A stretch of DNA of 64,000 bases from Agaribacterium sp. ZY112 (GTDB lineage Bacteria > Pseudomonadota > Gammaproteobacteria > Pseudomonadales > Cellvibrionaceae), in NCBI RefSeq assembly GCF_041346925.1, contig NZ_CP166840.1, positions 3,281,001 to 3,345,000 of the forward strand. The letters run 5' to 3'. Under the pieces are notes generated by a model. The model made no database searches and was not told the origin of the DNA. It worked only from the letters and a program-made list of their open reading frames with translations. Position 1 is the stretch's first letter; the number at the start of each line of letters is the position of its first letter. Below, one piece after another: positions 17,301 through 24,901 of this stretch. The position numbers were made by a program, and so were the translations under genes.

Positions 17301-20182
17301 ATATTATTAATGGTTCTCCAGTCAAAGGTTTTACGCGCATTAGCTTGTGTACATGAAGAGATGTTCGAGGCTGATTCGCAAATAGCGTCAATCCAAGCTC
17401 CGTCATAGGAAAAAGAATATTCTCTTAATAGCCGCGTAGAACCCATGTCCATACTCTGATTTACGGGGGCGGCATAACTACTAATTTTATAAATAACTTT
17501 CGTATATTCAATACTTCGCCCTGCAACATAGCTTTTTCTGTAAGCGTGTCGATTTTCCTGAGCATCGAACTCAATATAAGCTCCCGAGGCTACTGTCCCG
17601 CCTAAGTCACTAGAACCACCAGAATTACGATTGCCATAAGCGTAAATAACCCCTTGAATGCGAAAATTTTTAGCATTGGAATCATCGGTATAAACATAGT
17701 CAATCGCATTACCTACACTATCCTTAAAGGTACTAAGATGCCAACTCAGCACGTCTGGCGCAGTACCGCTGCTAGTTAAAGGACGTAACTCAGAAGGATG
17801 GCTTCCAGTACCACCAAACTTCGATACAGAACCGTCTTTAGCCCTAAGCTCAAAATAATCTGGATGCCCTGAACTGCCTCCTATCGCAGTAATTGTTACA
17901 TAAGAGTCTATTTCAGTTTTATATACACTACCTGGAGTACCATAATTACCACTAACTACCAGTAAACGCTGACCATTAAAGCAAAATCTATCGGAGCTCC
18001 CCCATGTAATGGGTTTGAACTGACCATCGGTTAATGCCGTTTGACGACAACGAGAAATTGATGACAATCCACTAATGTTAGCCCCCCTGCCTAACATTCC
18101 AGCACCACCAGAAGACGCCATAGCAATACTTAGTTCAGGAGCCACACCCGCAGTGCCTGGAGCAACTAAAATTGGGTAGTTATATGAAACGCCACCACTT
18201 GGTGTTATATCTAGCGCGTCAGATGCTCGGTAACTCTCGTCTATATGAGACATGCTTGCCAATGACGGCGCCGGTGATAACTCTGGTGATAGTGTTGAAA
18301 AAGTCGGATCGATTGGACTATTGGAGTTGAAAGAAACGGATGTGCTAACAGTGTCACTCCATTGCGAGCAAATGTTTTGAGTTTGGCACGCGCGCAAACG
18401 ATAGGAATATGATGCGCTGTTAGAGACTTTAAGGTCTACCTTGTCTAAATCACCCGTAATACGTTGTACAAAACTCCAAGCCCCTGAATTCTTTGATTGA
18501 TCAAGCTCATAATATTCTGCCCCCTGAGAACGTGTCCAATGAAGGGGCACCGTGTTTGTAGTAACCGAAGATGGAGCTGCAAGTGTAGGTGTTAGCAATG
18601 GTAATGGTTTAACTTCTAGGTCAAAAGAGCCTGTTACCGTATATACTAAGCCACGTACTTTTACATTAATTCTAGCTGAACCAACAGTGTATTTATGAGG
18701 GCTTATAAACAAAACTTTTTTACCGTCAACAACCCCAGATGAGAAACCACCCCTAGGTATTAACTGCTCACTCATACCATCAACAGATGCCTCTATATGT
18801 AAATCCTCTACAGGAGTAGTTCCAGCAACAATATCAAGCACAACTGGCGCTTTCACACTATTTCTTGCAATTGTCTGGGGCCCAATTTGATTAAGGACAG
18901 GGGGAGCCCCTTCAAATATTTCGAATGTGAATGTTTGCGTACTTGCTTCGTTTACACCATCAGACACACTAACGGTCAATGTACTTACCCCAACATCACC
19001 TAAAGTCAGAAGACGCCAGTTATCCCCTTCAGCTTCAGGGGGTTGTACACCAATACGTACAACAGAAGGGTTGCTGCTCGTTAATGTAAAATCTAAGTCT
19101 TCGACAGGCGTTTCTTCATCGTGAAACTCGAATGTCATACCTAAGTACCCATAACCGGCTCCATGCTGGTGTCGCACAGGAGCAATAGGCTCGACATGCG
19201 GAGCATCATTTCCTTCACGAATAGTAATTTCGAGATCTTTTGTACTACTAAAGCCCTTTGGGTTTCTTGCAACAATCGTTGCATCAATAAGGCCCGAAGC
19301 ATTTTTACTTGGGGTAACCTTTAATAAAAAAACACCACCAAAAGGTGATTTTTCAAATTCGTAAGCACTTATTAAGTTGGATGTCTCATCTGAGACAAGC
19401 AACGAAAGATCCAAGTTTTCAGGACCGTACTTATCTTCTATAGTTAAATGAATATTTCCACTATTATTTTCTTCAAGTGGTATATTTCCGTTAATTGTAA
19501 TCGATGGTTCATTCGGTAGCGCTGTTACTGTTACGTTCAGCGTCGATATACTTTTTGCCCCATTCTCATCAGATACAGCAATCTCAATCTCCGCGACACC
19601 CACTTCATCTACTAAAGAAAAAAATTCAACGTAACGATTAGAGCCGCTACCGCCGAGTACAACATTACCTAGTTGAGCTACAGTACTTATTGCCTTGTAA
19701 TCTACGGAAAGACTGTCTGCAGGTGTTTGAGTATCACTAACTGTAAAATTAATTCTGCCGGTAGCTTTACCCTCCCCAATATTGACAGGCGAAAAAGAGC
19801 TAATGGTAGGGGCCTGATTAGGCTGAGCGACTACAACTCTAGCTATATCACTGTAATTAGTGACTGGTGGCCAACTCGATGTATTGTATCCTTGACTTCG
19901 ATATTCGTAGATACCGTCTGGCTTATTTACAGCACCATACGGATTACTACCACCTTGTGACATAGTAGAAACACTAGTCCAAGTACCGCCGTTAAAACGC
20001 TCGTACAAAACAGGGTTAATAACCCGATCATCCCAAGAGACCGTATAATTACCATCGGCATCATTTGGTGGCGCAACTGGTTTGTTTGGAGGTGTTTGTT
20101 TTGGTGGAGTGAAGGAAAGAGCATTTACCGAAATAAACGTCAGCAATAAAAATGAAAGTATCGAAAGTAAGCTACGACGCAT
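11315..20182 (-). CDS. Giant exported SpvB/RHS-repeat protein, polymorphic-toxin type
   Basis: About 2955 residues. I chose the ATG at 20182, which gives a compact Sec signal (MRRSLL to VNALS); an in-frame ATG at 20224 adds 14 residues, and neither has a clear ribosome-binding site. Order: a fibronectin-like region (about 25-100), cadherin/Ig-like repeats (about 120-520), a fibronectin III domain (about 525-625), an SpvB-type region from about 660, FG-GAP/VCBS-like motifs such as DLNGDGLVD and DVNTDGNTD (about 1000-1360), a TcdB-like middle, RHS/YD repeats (about 1945-2490) and the RHS core (about 2495-2625, ending NPLNAIDPSG). Then a glycine-rich hydrophobic stretch (about 2640-2815) and a unique tail of about 140 residues, the place where such proteins carry variable toxin domains. 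The tail matches no toxin family I recognise. An SpvB-RHS fusion resembles TcB-TcC cocoons that encapsulate the C-terminal effector. Confidence 0.9.
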   Translation of the reverse strand: MRRSLLSILSFLLLTFISVNALSFTPPKQTPPNKPVAPPNDADGNYTVSWDDRVINPVLYERFNGGTWTSVSTMSQGGSNPYGAVNKPDGIYEYRSQGYNTSSWPPVTNYSDIARVVVAQPNQAPTISSFSPVNIGEGKATGRINFTVSDTQTPADSLSVDYKAISTVAQLGNVVLGGSGSNRYVEFFSLVDEVGVAEIEIAVSDENGAKSISTLNVTVTALPNEPSITINGNIPLEENNSGNIHLTIEDKYGPENLDLSLLVSDETSNLISAYEFEKSPFGGVFLLKVTPSKNASGLIDATIVARNPKGFSSTKDLEITIREGNDAPHVEPIAPVRHQHGAGYGYLGMTFEFHDEETPVEDLDFTLTSSNPSVVRIGVQPPEAEGDNWRLLTLGDVGVSTLTVSVSDGVNEASTQTFTFEIFEGAPPVLNQIGPQTIARNSVKAPVVLDIVAGTTPVEDLHIEASVDGMSEQLIPRGGFSSGVVDGKKVLFISPHKYTVGSARINVKVRGLVYTVTGSFDLEVKPLPLLTPTLAAPSSVTTNTVPLHWTRSQGAEYYELDQSKNSGAWSFVQRITGDLDKVDLKVSNSASYSYRLRACQTQNICSQWSDTVSTSVSFNSNSPIDPTFSTLSPELSPAPSLASMSHIDESYRASDALDITPSGGVSYNYPILVAPGTAGVAPELSIAMASSGGAGMLGRGANISGLSSISRCRQTALTDGQFKPITWGSSDRFCFNGQRLLVVSGNYGTPGSVYKTEIDSYVTITAIGGSSGHPDYFELRAKDGSVSKFGGTGSHPSELRPLTSSGTAPDVLSWHLSTFKDSVGNAIDYVYTDDSNAKNFRIQGVIYAYGNRNSGGSSDLGGTVASGAYIEFDAQENRHAYRKSYVAGRSIEYTKVIYKISSYAAPVNQSMDMGSTRLLREYSFSYDGAWIDAICESASNISSCTQANARKTFDWRTINNIGPGSSSWVDSTSNASITLASGVSQAPEFTLLDIDGNSISDVVWSERDGAYDKIYYALSSSSGIGEKTYLARFNAASGNDKTNMVPVDVNLDGRTDLAVKSGDDWRLFLAKPDESNLGSWGLSGVANQYEFPFSGEVALADFDGDGFLNAMSTERMWELEAGVGSIESAHYYGFVEQSDYPSRSGSDYRYTLTNGEERIWKVKKLRPIGDLNGDGLVDVITLEALFRVSTDHSGRETLTDLDYQRVQLATYSENNFDLFSVLESASSDEFDELEQFYNSVQGIDVNTDGNTDIIYNHGPMDGLSSTENLWILKRSDGVRLMTGQEAFIPGDEPLQAPSFSDLNDDGVLDIIWRNDALNQMKVSLWNSQSKNYQYYSTFAHSVGNFDASKMYLPSDVDGDAWLDLVVFDASSNRIDFYPSFRAGEAKIGSLVQLDSINGGGEIYSSTKLSWDTLGRSSQYRRLDIAANVVSNDAYQRCVDQLYASNIFNQEIIDNMCSSTSGDHHDYDTAGFYSDLYDPFSNYGYGYGDVFKTLITDHGPILEVAGSYPVVTSIKSTAPYYQQNSNENEIRYVYHQARVQAGGRGWLGFKKVEKVNLQTETVTSTDYRQDWPFIGQPSRVKSQLLKGGLIDDSSFTYRVHNVDEGQAGLSRDGNDYIQLPSSYRSTKDLGPLRVYVSNSSVANFDLDGDGSSSGSKLVTDETETEIDTWGNVTKLVSTTKIGHVKSTLASVTTQNHYLADYEHLGRLSWSEVDKYRSDASSQNDSTKRVEFQYYGMGCTVADTSINTSLTGMLCEEKIIGDNRTLTTHHYYDDFGNPAFTKTTDSVSSEFRLSAFTKYTLSGRFPEKTYTAFPSGATGSNASNNSGVFAAFQIEAQAQDAEIRLVGEVEQRNKYGAALRSSSYVGGSAVTATAAYTDLGIKYYEADSTGAWVLTETSLETSSCVGYGQVITDASGARSRKCFDALGRVITSAKNNYSVVRSTVVTRYDKQGRAYKVSEPFRSGFNDEKYWTETTDYDAFGRPLHVELPYSDVGEDGGELGVAATVSTVYSGFTTTYINPLGQRREERKNGLGDLVWVRDEDGSTVSYEYLASGKLHKIKHPDSSIETIIFYDEFGNKTSMSDPDTGDWSYTYNTFGDLICQVDAEGQVLRNTYDILGRKTASYYFHSGTCNNSLNNANSANYFTYDLKANGLGKLAYESKSDGFQRDYSYDSLGRSSEVSTFIPASTDVAAETHYSKTLYDELGRVKVSYDAARQGRDYSHGAVLNHYNEYGYLYKTTNLDGSEVYYEVHAVNVRGQVTQSTLGHNVSLSREYDGSSGRIRFMNTDAGLAPITVQDMEMRWDAVGNLLKRYDKGLEFDGLYRDIEESYAYDDINQLTSSSYRGVIGEYSVNNQQNLSYDPSGLGNISYKSDVGDYSYSGCNAGVHAVCSVTKNGQVTSYSYDQNGRMTSGDGRDLGYTLAGKVASVSKNGHETHFDYDSSNRRYRRVDIDADNNLTTTVYLGSVEKIYREGGLRQWKRSLPGGVLITMDYNGQAYQGSRLVYLIKDHLGSTTAILDEFGSLLQTMSFDSWGARRDTMTWQRMLQNDVERSYITRAEPISNRGFTGHEMLDEVGIIHMNGRTYDAKLARFMQADPFVQAPTLAGSLNRYSYVMNNPLNAIDPSGFNWVSDRWHAAKDEVKTVATVIVVAYLTVVTAGAAGAWAVSMGALKGGFIAGMVAGAAGGFVSGVSMAALSGANSADALRAGFKGAATGALFGGIGGAFNQLGQTGSLGHIAAHGVGGGVLSELQGGEFRTGMMVGVFTKFMSSNVISKVGGEGFSSILGRTAIASAVGGTVSQATGGKFANGAKTAAYAHFFNQESGDVYKFTSDRLKRSVSYAIGRTEAVATFDGETNGIVIKNEKRGGLYKMSSTQTDIPEGYEVRSISTKINFFGGSYDTRATIENAQALVVTESKYSTPKNWSWLAAREEVPVFTTKIGGRGVTVWEPDGAVMPVEFK

Positions 20183-20224
20183 AAAAGAACCCAAGTATTT
20201 TTTTGTACTGCAAGAGAATGCCAT

Positions 20225-20567
20225 ACAATGTAGTTATATTTTTTAAAAGCAGGCGCATTCATTATTTAAATATTGCGACGTTTTACTGAGCATGCGACAC
20301 ACTGTCAATCATTAAGATCAAAACAAGTGAAAAACATTAAAGTTTGTCATTTGTTTCATCCAAAAATAAAAAAATGTAAATACATTCAAGCCCAAGAAAA
20401 GATTTAAAACTTGCTCAATAAGCAATTGAGTGTAAAGAGGAGGTACAAAAATAAAAAAGACAGCTACAGACTCCGCAAGAAGCAGACAAACGCTCCTTTT
20501 CTAGACTTTAGTGTGAGATGAAATATCTATCGCCAACTTATAATAATCTCGCGAGAGTCTAGATCAG
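20225..20567. other. AT-rich gene-free region upstream of the RHS gene
   Basis: No credible gene. It should contain the RHS promoter (TATAAC stands a few bases before 20224 on the minus strand, without a convincing -35). Its high A+T content is consistent with an acquired locus. No repeat or attachment site was recognised. Confidence 0.45.
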
Positions 20568-20593
20568 GCCGTTTTATTTATATAACAAACGGC
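20568..20593 (-). terminator. Weak terminator-like hairpin after the Gfo/Idh/MocA gene
   Basis: GCCGTTT and AAACGGC form a perfect 7-bp stem around a 12-base loop, 19 bp past the stop of the oxidoreductase. No good U-tract follows, so the call is tentative. Confidence 0.35.
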
Positions 20594-20612
20594 AATTCAC
20601 TTTAAAACGTGC

Positions 20613-21581
20613 CTAAAACAAAGCCCTAATCTCTTCCATCTGCCTTTGCAAAATCAAACTTCGCTTATGGCTCACAACTGGGCTTTCAAAGTCATTATCA
20701 ACAGCGCCATTTAATACAAGTTGGCTAAAGTGTTGTATTTCGTAGTCATACCCCAAGCTTGAGCGACCATCGTCAAACGATTCGAGTCGTTTGTCTTCGT
20801 TATATAAATGCACTTGTGATGCGGCAAAAAAGTTAGGGATAACAATGCGGCCTTTATCGCCAACAATAAAGGCTGCATTTTCTAACCAGCACTGAAAAGA
20901 AGAAGCCAGACTTAATTTAATATCGCCTGAACTGGCGGTAATGATGACATCATCATCCACCCCATTTTCGGCTAGGTTTGCACAAACCTGGAGGCCGCTT
21001 AGCTCTTGCTCACTAAAAAATAGCGCCAGTGCTAAAGGGTAAATACCAACATCCAATAAAGAGCCTCCGGCCAGTGCCGCATCGTATTCTCGGCTGTTTG
21101 GCTCGTAGGGGGCGAGATAACCAAAGTCGGCTTTGATGTGTTTAATCTGGCCTATCTTGCCCTCGTCTACCCAGCGTTTAGCTTGACGCAGCGCAGGTAA
21201 GAAATAAGTCCACATCGCTTCCATCAACAAAACACCTTGAGCCTTAGCCACAGCGGCAAGCTCACTGAACTCGTCACTGCTAACGCATATGGGTTTCTCA
21301 CAAAGAACATGTTTACCAGCCAGCATTGCGGCTTTTGCTTGTTCAAAGTGGAAGCTATGTGGCGTGGCTATATAGATGGCATCAATCGTTTGATCGTTAA
21401 AGAGTTCCGCGTAAGAGCCATAAGCTGTGCCAATAGCGTGTGCATCGGCAAACTCTTGAGCGCGTTTAAGATCTCTCGCCGCCACAGCTAGTAGCTTGGC
21501 ATTACTTACGTACTGAATGTCCTGTGCAAATTGCTTGGCAATGCGCCCTGCCCCAACAATGCCCCAAGTAAGATGTGTCAT
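20613..21581 (-). CDS. Gfo/Idh/MocA-family NAD(P)-dependent oxidoreductase
   Basis: A 322-residue cytoplasmic dehydrogenase. A Rossmann domain opens with WGIVGAGRIAKQFAQ, and YIATPHSFHFEQ and HVLCEKP follow (K96 of the EKP motif is the conserved catalytic lysine). The C-terminal alpha/beta substrate domain includes AGGSLLDVGIYPLALA. This subgroup resembles dihydrodiol and sugar 1-dehydrogenases; the substrate cannot be assigned. It diverges from the ydiJ-like gene across 269 bp and has no operon partner. Confidence 0.9.
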   Translation of the reverse strand: MTHLTWGIVGAGRIAKQFAQDIQYVSNAKLLAVAARDLKRAQEFADAHAIGTAYGSYAELFNDQTIDAIYIATPHSFHFEQAKAAMLAGKHVLCEKPICVSSDEFSELAAVAKAQGVLLMEAMWTYFLPALRQAKRWVDEGKIGQIKHIKADFGYLAPYEPNSREYDAALAGGSLLDVGIYPLALALFFSEQELSGLQVCANLAENGVDDDVIITASSGDIKLSLASSFQCWLENAAFIVGDKGRIVIPNFFAASQVHLYNEDKRLESFDDGRSSLGYDYEIQHFSQLVLNGAVDNDFESPVVSHKRSLILQRQMEEIRALF

Positions 21582-21600
21582 ATCTGCTTCGTTATCATTA

Positions 21601-21617
21601 TGTGTTTTGGCAACACA
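21601..21617. promoter_or_regulatory. Small inverted repeat between divergent genes
   Basis: TGTGTT and AACACA are spaced by five bases, bordered by near-identical TATCATTATGTG and TATCATTATCTG segments. It lies 20 bp upstream of the oxidoreductase start, in the region shared with the divergent ydiJ-like gene. Possible operator, unproven. Confidence 0.3.
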
Positions 21618-21850
21618 CTATCATTATCTGTTTCCACACACTACATCACCGGCTTCTAAGTGCTCAATACCGACGTATCCTATAGATACACAAGCTAGGC
21701 AACGTGCATTGGCAAAACGTCGATCGGGGCGCAGAGGCAAAGTGCTTTTTTAGCTGCTATTAAGCTCTGGCTTCGCTAAAATGTACGACATTAAAGGGCC
21801 GTACACGATTCCCGTGCAAGACTCGCCCAGCAGATAAAGCAAGAGCGCCA

Positions 21851-24800
21851 ATGATTCCCAAGTTAGATCAGCTATCACCTGTCGATAGCCTTTACCAAAC
21901 CTTTCTCGACCGCTTACGCAGCACAGCCTTTAAGGGCGATCTCAGTGCTGACTACGGCCATCGCACGGCACTTGCTACGGATAATTCCATCTATCAAATT
22001 TTGCCTCAAGCGGCTGTCTACCCTAAAAGCATTGACGATCTGATCTGCTTGGCACAACTTGCCGCTGAACCTGAGTTTGCCACCATTGTATTAACTGCAC
22101 GCGGGGGCGGCACGGGCACCAACGGGCAAAGCTTAAGTGACGGTATTGTGGTGGATATCAGCCGCCATATGAATCAGGTGTTGGAAGTCAATCAAGAAGA
22201 GCGCTGGGTGCGTGTGCAAACCGGTGTGGTCAAAGACCAGCTCAACGCCGCACTGAAACCCTACGGTTTGTTTTTTGCGCCCGAGCTAAGTACCAGCAAT
22301 CGCGCCACCATTGGAGGCATGATCAATACCGATGCCTCAGGCCAAGGCTCTTGCCTATATGGTAAAACACGTGATCACGTGCTTGAGCTCCATACGGTGT
22401 TGCTTGGCGGTGAGGTCTTACACAGTCACAGCCTAGATGAACAGCATTTACAAAGCGCTAGCCAAAATGACAGTAAAAGCGCAGAAATCCACCGTATTTG
22501 TGACAGTATCTGGAAAGAACACAAAGAGCGCATTCAAGCGAGCTTTCCTAAATTAAACCGCTGCCTAACCGGTTATGACCTCGCCCATATTCGCGACGAG
22601 AAAGATCAGCTCAATCTCAATAACATACTATGCGGCAGTGAAGGTACGCTTGGTTTTATTGCCGAAGCCAAACTAAATGTTCTGCCTATCCCCAAATGTT
22701 CTGCACTGATTATTGTTAAATACAGTGATTTTGAAGCCTCTCTGCGCGATGCCCCTGAGCTTATGAAGGCTGGGCCAACCAGTATAGAGACCATCGATTC
22801 AAAGGTCTTAAATCTGGCGATGCAAGACATTAGCTGGACAGAAGTGGAAGAATTTTTTGAGGGTGACACCACTGCACCTGTGCAAGGTATCAACCTAGTT
22901 GAATACACCGCCGACAGTGACGACGAACTCAAAGAAAAAATGCAGCAGCTCATTGAGCAGCTTAAAAACAATCAACTGAGTCGCCCTATTGGTTATTCCA
23001 TGGCCATGGGGGGCAATGCGGTGTCTCGTATTTGGGGCATGCGTAAACGCGCCGTAGGTCTACTTGGCAATGCTAAAGGTGAGGCTCGCCCTATTCCTTT
23101 TGTTGAAGATACCGCCGTGCCGCCAGAACATTTAGCTGATTTTATTATGGAGTTCCGCGCTGTACTCGATCGCCATCAATTAAGTTACGGTATGTTTGGC
23201 CATGTTGACGCCGGTGTGCTTCACGTACGCCCTGCTCTGGATATGAAAAACCCAGAGCACGAAACCATGGCTTGGCAGATCAGTGATGAGGTCGCTAAGC
23301 TTTGCCAAAAATACGGTGGCCTACTTTGGGGAGAACACGGCAAAGGCTTGCGTTCGGCTTACGCTCCCGATTTTTTTGGGCCTTTATATGCGCAGCTACA
23401 GCGTATTAAAGCCGCGTTCGATCAACACAATCAGTTAAACCCGGGAAAAATCGCCACACCCGATGCCAATAGCCAGTTAATTGGTATTTCAGAGCCTGTG
23501 ACCCGAGGCCAGTTAGACCGCGAAATCAATAGCGATGATTGGCAGCAGTTTAATAGCGCCGTGTACTGTAACGGCAACGGTGCGTGTTATAACTGGAATT
23601 TTTACGATGCGATGTGCCCATCTTACAAAGCCACGCGTTTGCGTACTGACAGCCCCAAAGGCCGAGCCAGTCTTATTCGTGAATGGATGCGTTTGATCAG
23701 TGTGCAAGGTCAAAGCACTGCAGCCATTAGCAAGCAGTCCTTTGTCTCATCGCTGAGTCAGCTGCCTAAAAAAATCGCCAACAGCTTTGCTAAAAAGCGC
23801 GGTGCTTACGATTTCAGTCATGAAGTGTACGCCAGTATGTCGACCTGTTTATCGTGTAAAACCTGTAAGGGTCAGTGCCCTATTAAAGTCGATGTACCGG
23901 ATTTCAGAAGTAAGTTTTTATCTCTGTATCACACGCGCTATTTGCGCCCGTTAAAAGATTACTTGGTGGCCAGCCTTGAGTATTTATTGCCACCCATGTC
24001 AAAAGTACCCGCGCTCTACAACCTTGTTATGGGCAATAGCTTGGTCAAAGCCTTGCTTAAACACGGTGTCGGTTTTGTTGATGGGCCCATGTTAAGTCGC
24101 TGCCCGCTTGCAGAAAAAGAATTGCCAGTGGCCTCACTAAATAAGCTCAATGCGCTAAGTGATGAAGAAAAAGCCAAGAGTCTGATTCTTGTTCAAGATG
24201 CCTTTACTCGTTACTTTGACGCGAGCACAGTAAGCCAATTAGCAAGCGCCTTACAAAAACTCGGCTTTACGGTTTGGCTTGCCCCATTTAAAGCCAACGG
24301 CAAACCCTTACATGTGCACGGCTTTTTATCTGCATTTAAAAACAATGCGCGTAAAAACATGGCCATGTTAAACGAGCTTAGTCAAAGCGGCGTGGCTCTA
24401 GTGGGCATCGACCCATCCATGACCCTAACCTATAGAGCAGAATACGTTGATGTCTTAGGTAAAGAGCAGTGTGTTGAGGTGCAACTATTACAAGAGTTTT
24501 TATTCTCTAAACTTGAACAACTGCCAGCACTGCCACTTAAAGACTCACAAGCCAAACGCTTTACACTGCTTAGCCACTGCACAGAAAAAACCAACGCTGC
24601 CGGTTCCAACAAACACTGGCAAGCCATTTATCAAAAACTGGGCCTTGAATTAAGCATTCCGGCTGTCGGTTGCTGTGGTATGGCCGGCACCTTTGGCCAC
24701 GAAGCGCGCAACGAACAACTCTCTAAAGAGATTTACGCTATGAGCTGGCGCGACACCGTTGATGCTGCCGATGCAAGCACACTCGTCGCCACAGGTTACA

Positions 24801-24901
24801 GCTGTCGCTGCCAAGTAAAACGTGAGCAAGAGTTACATATTAAACACCCTATTTCTGCCCTGCTCGATTTATTTGATAACAGCTCAACCAGCACTCAATA
24901 A
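21851..24901 (+). CDS. ydiJ: YdiJ-like FAD/Fe-S oxidoreductase (D-2-hydroxyacid dehydrogenase type)
   Basis: A 1016-residue flavin and iron-sulfur enzyme, the length of E. coli YdiJ (about 1018), a D-2-hydroxyglutarate/D-lactate-type dehydrogenase. The FAD-binding domain (about 40-280) contains ARGGGTGTNGQS and GGMINTDASGQGS. A flavin-oxidase C-terminal domain follows (to about 560, ending HNQLNPGKI). Next come two ferredoxin-like cysteine sets: CNGNGACYNW with CPSYKAT (about 573-600), and CLSCKTCKGQCP (about 668-679). The C-terminal CCG-type domain has GCCGMAGTFGHE. Electrons probably pass to the respiratory chain. The stop overlaps the next ATG (TAATG), coupling it to a MATE transporter. 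Confidence 0.92.
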   Translation: MIPKLDQLSPVDSLYQTFLDRLRSTAFKGDLSADYGHRTALATDNSIYQILPQAAVYPKSIDDLICLAQLAAEPEFATIVLTARGGGTGTNGQSLSDGIVVDISRHMNQVLEVNQEERWVRVQTGVVKDQLNAALKPYGLFFAPELSTSNRATIGGMINTDASGQGSCLYGKTRDHVLELHTVLLGGEVLHSHSLDEQHLQSASQNDSKSAEIHRICDSIWKEHKERIQASFPKLNRCLTGYDLAHIRDEKDQLNLNNILCGSEGTLGFIAEAKLNVLPIPKCSALIIVKYSDFEASLRDAPELMKAGPTSIETIDSKVLNLAMQDISWTEVEEFFEGDTTAPVQGINLVEYTADSDDELKEKMQQLIEQLKNNQLSRPIGYSMAMGGNAVSRIWGMRKRAVGLLGNAKGEARPIPFVEDTAVPPEHLADFIMEFRAVLDRHQLSYGMFGHVDAGVLHVRPALDMKNPEHETMAWQISDEVAKLCQKYGGLLWGEHGKGLRSAYAPDFFGPLYAQLQRIKAAFDQHNQLNPGKIATPDANSQLIGISEPVTRGQLDREINSDDWQQFNSAVYCNGNGACYNWNFYDAMCPSYKATRLRTDSPKGRASLIREWMRLISVQGQSTAAISKQSFVSSLSQLPKKIANSFAKKRGAYDFSHEVYASMSTCLSCKTCKGQCPIKVDVPDFRSKFLSLYHTRYLRPLKDYLVASLEYLLPPMSKVPALYNLVMGNSLVKALLKHGVGFVDGPMLSRCPLAEKELPVASLNKLNALSDEEKAKSLILVQDAFTRYFDASTVSQLASALQKLGFTVWLAPFKANGKPLHVHGFLSAFKNNARKNMAMLNELSQSGVALVGIDPSMTLTYRAEYVDVLGKEQCVEVQLLQEFLFSKLEQLPALPLKDSQAKRFTLLSHCTEKTNAAGSNKHWQAIYQKLGLELSIPAVGCCGMAGTFGHEARNEQLSKEIYAMSWRDTVDAADASTLVATGYSCRCQVKREQELHIKHPISALLDLFDNSSTSTQ

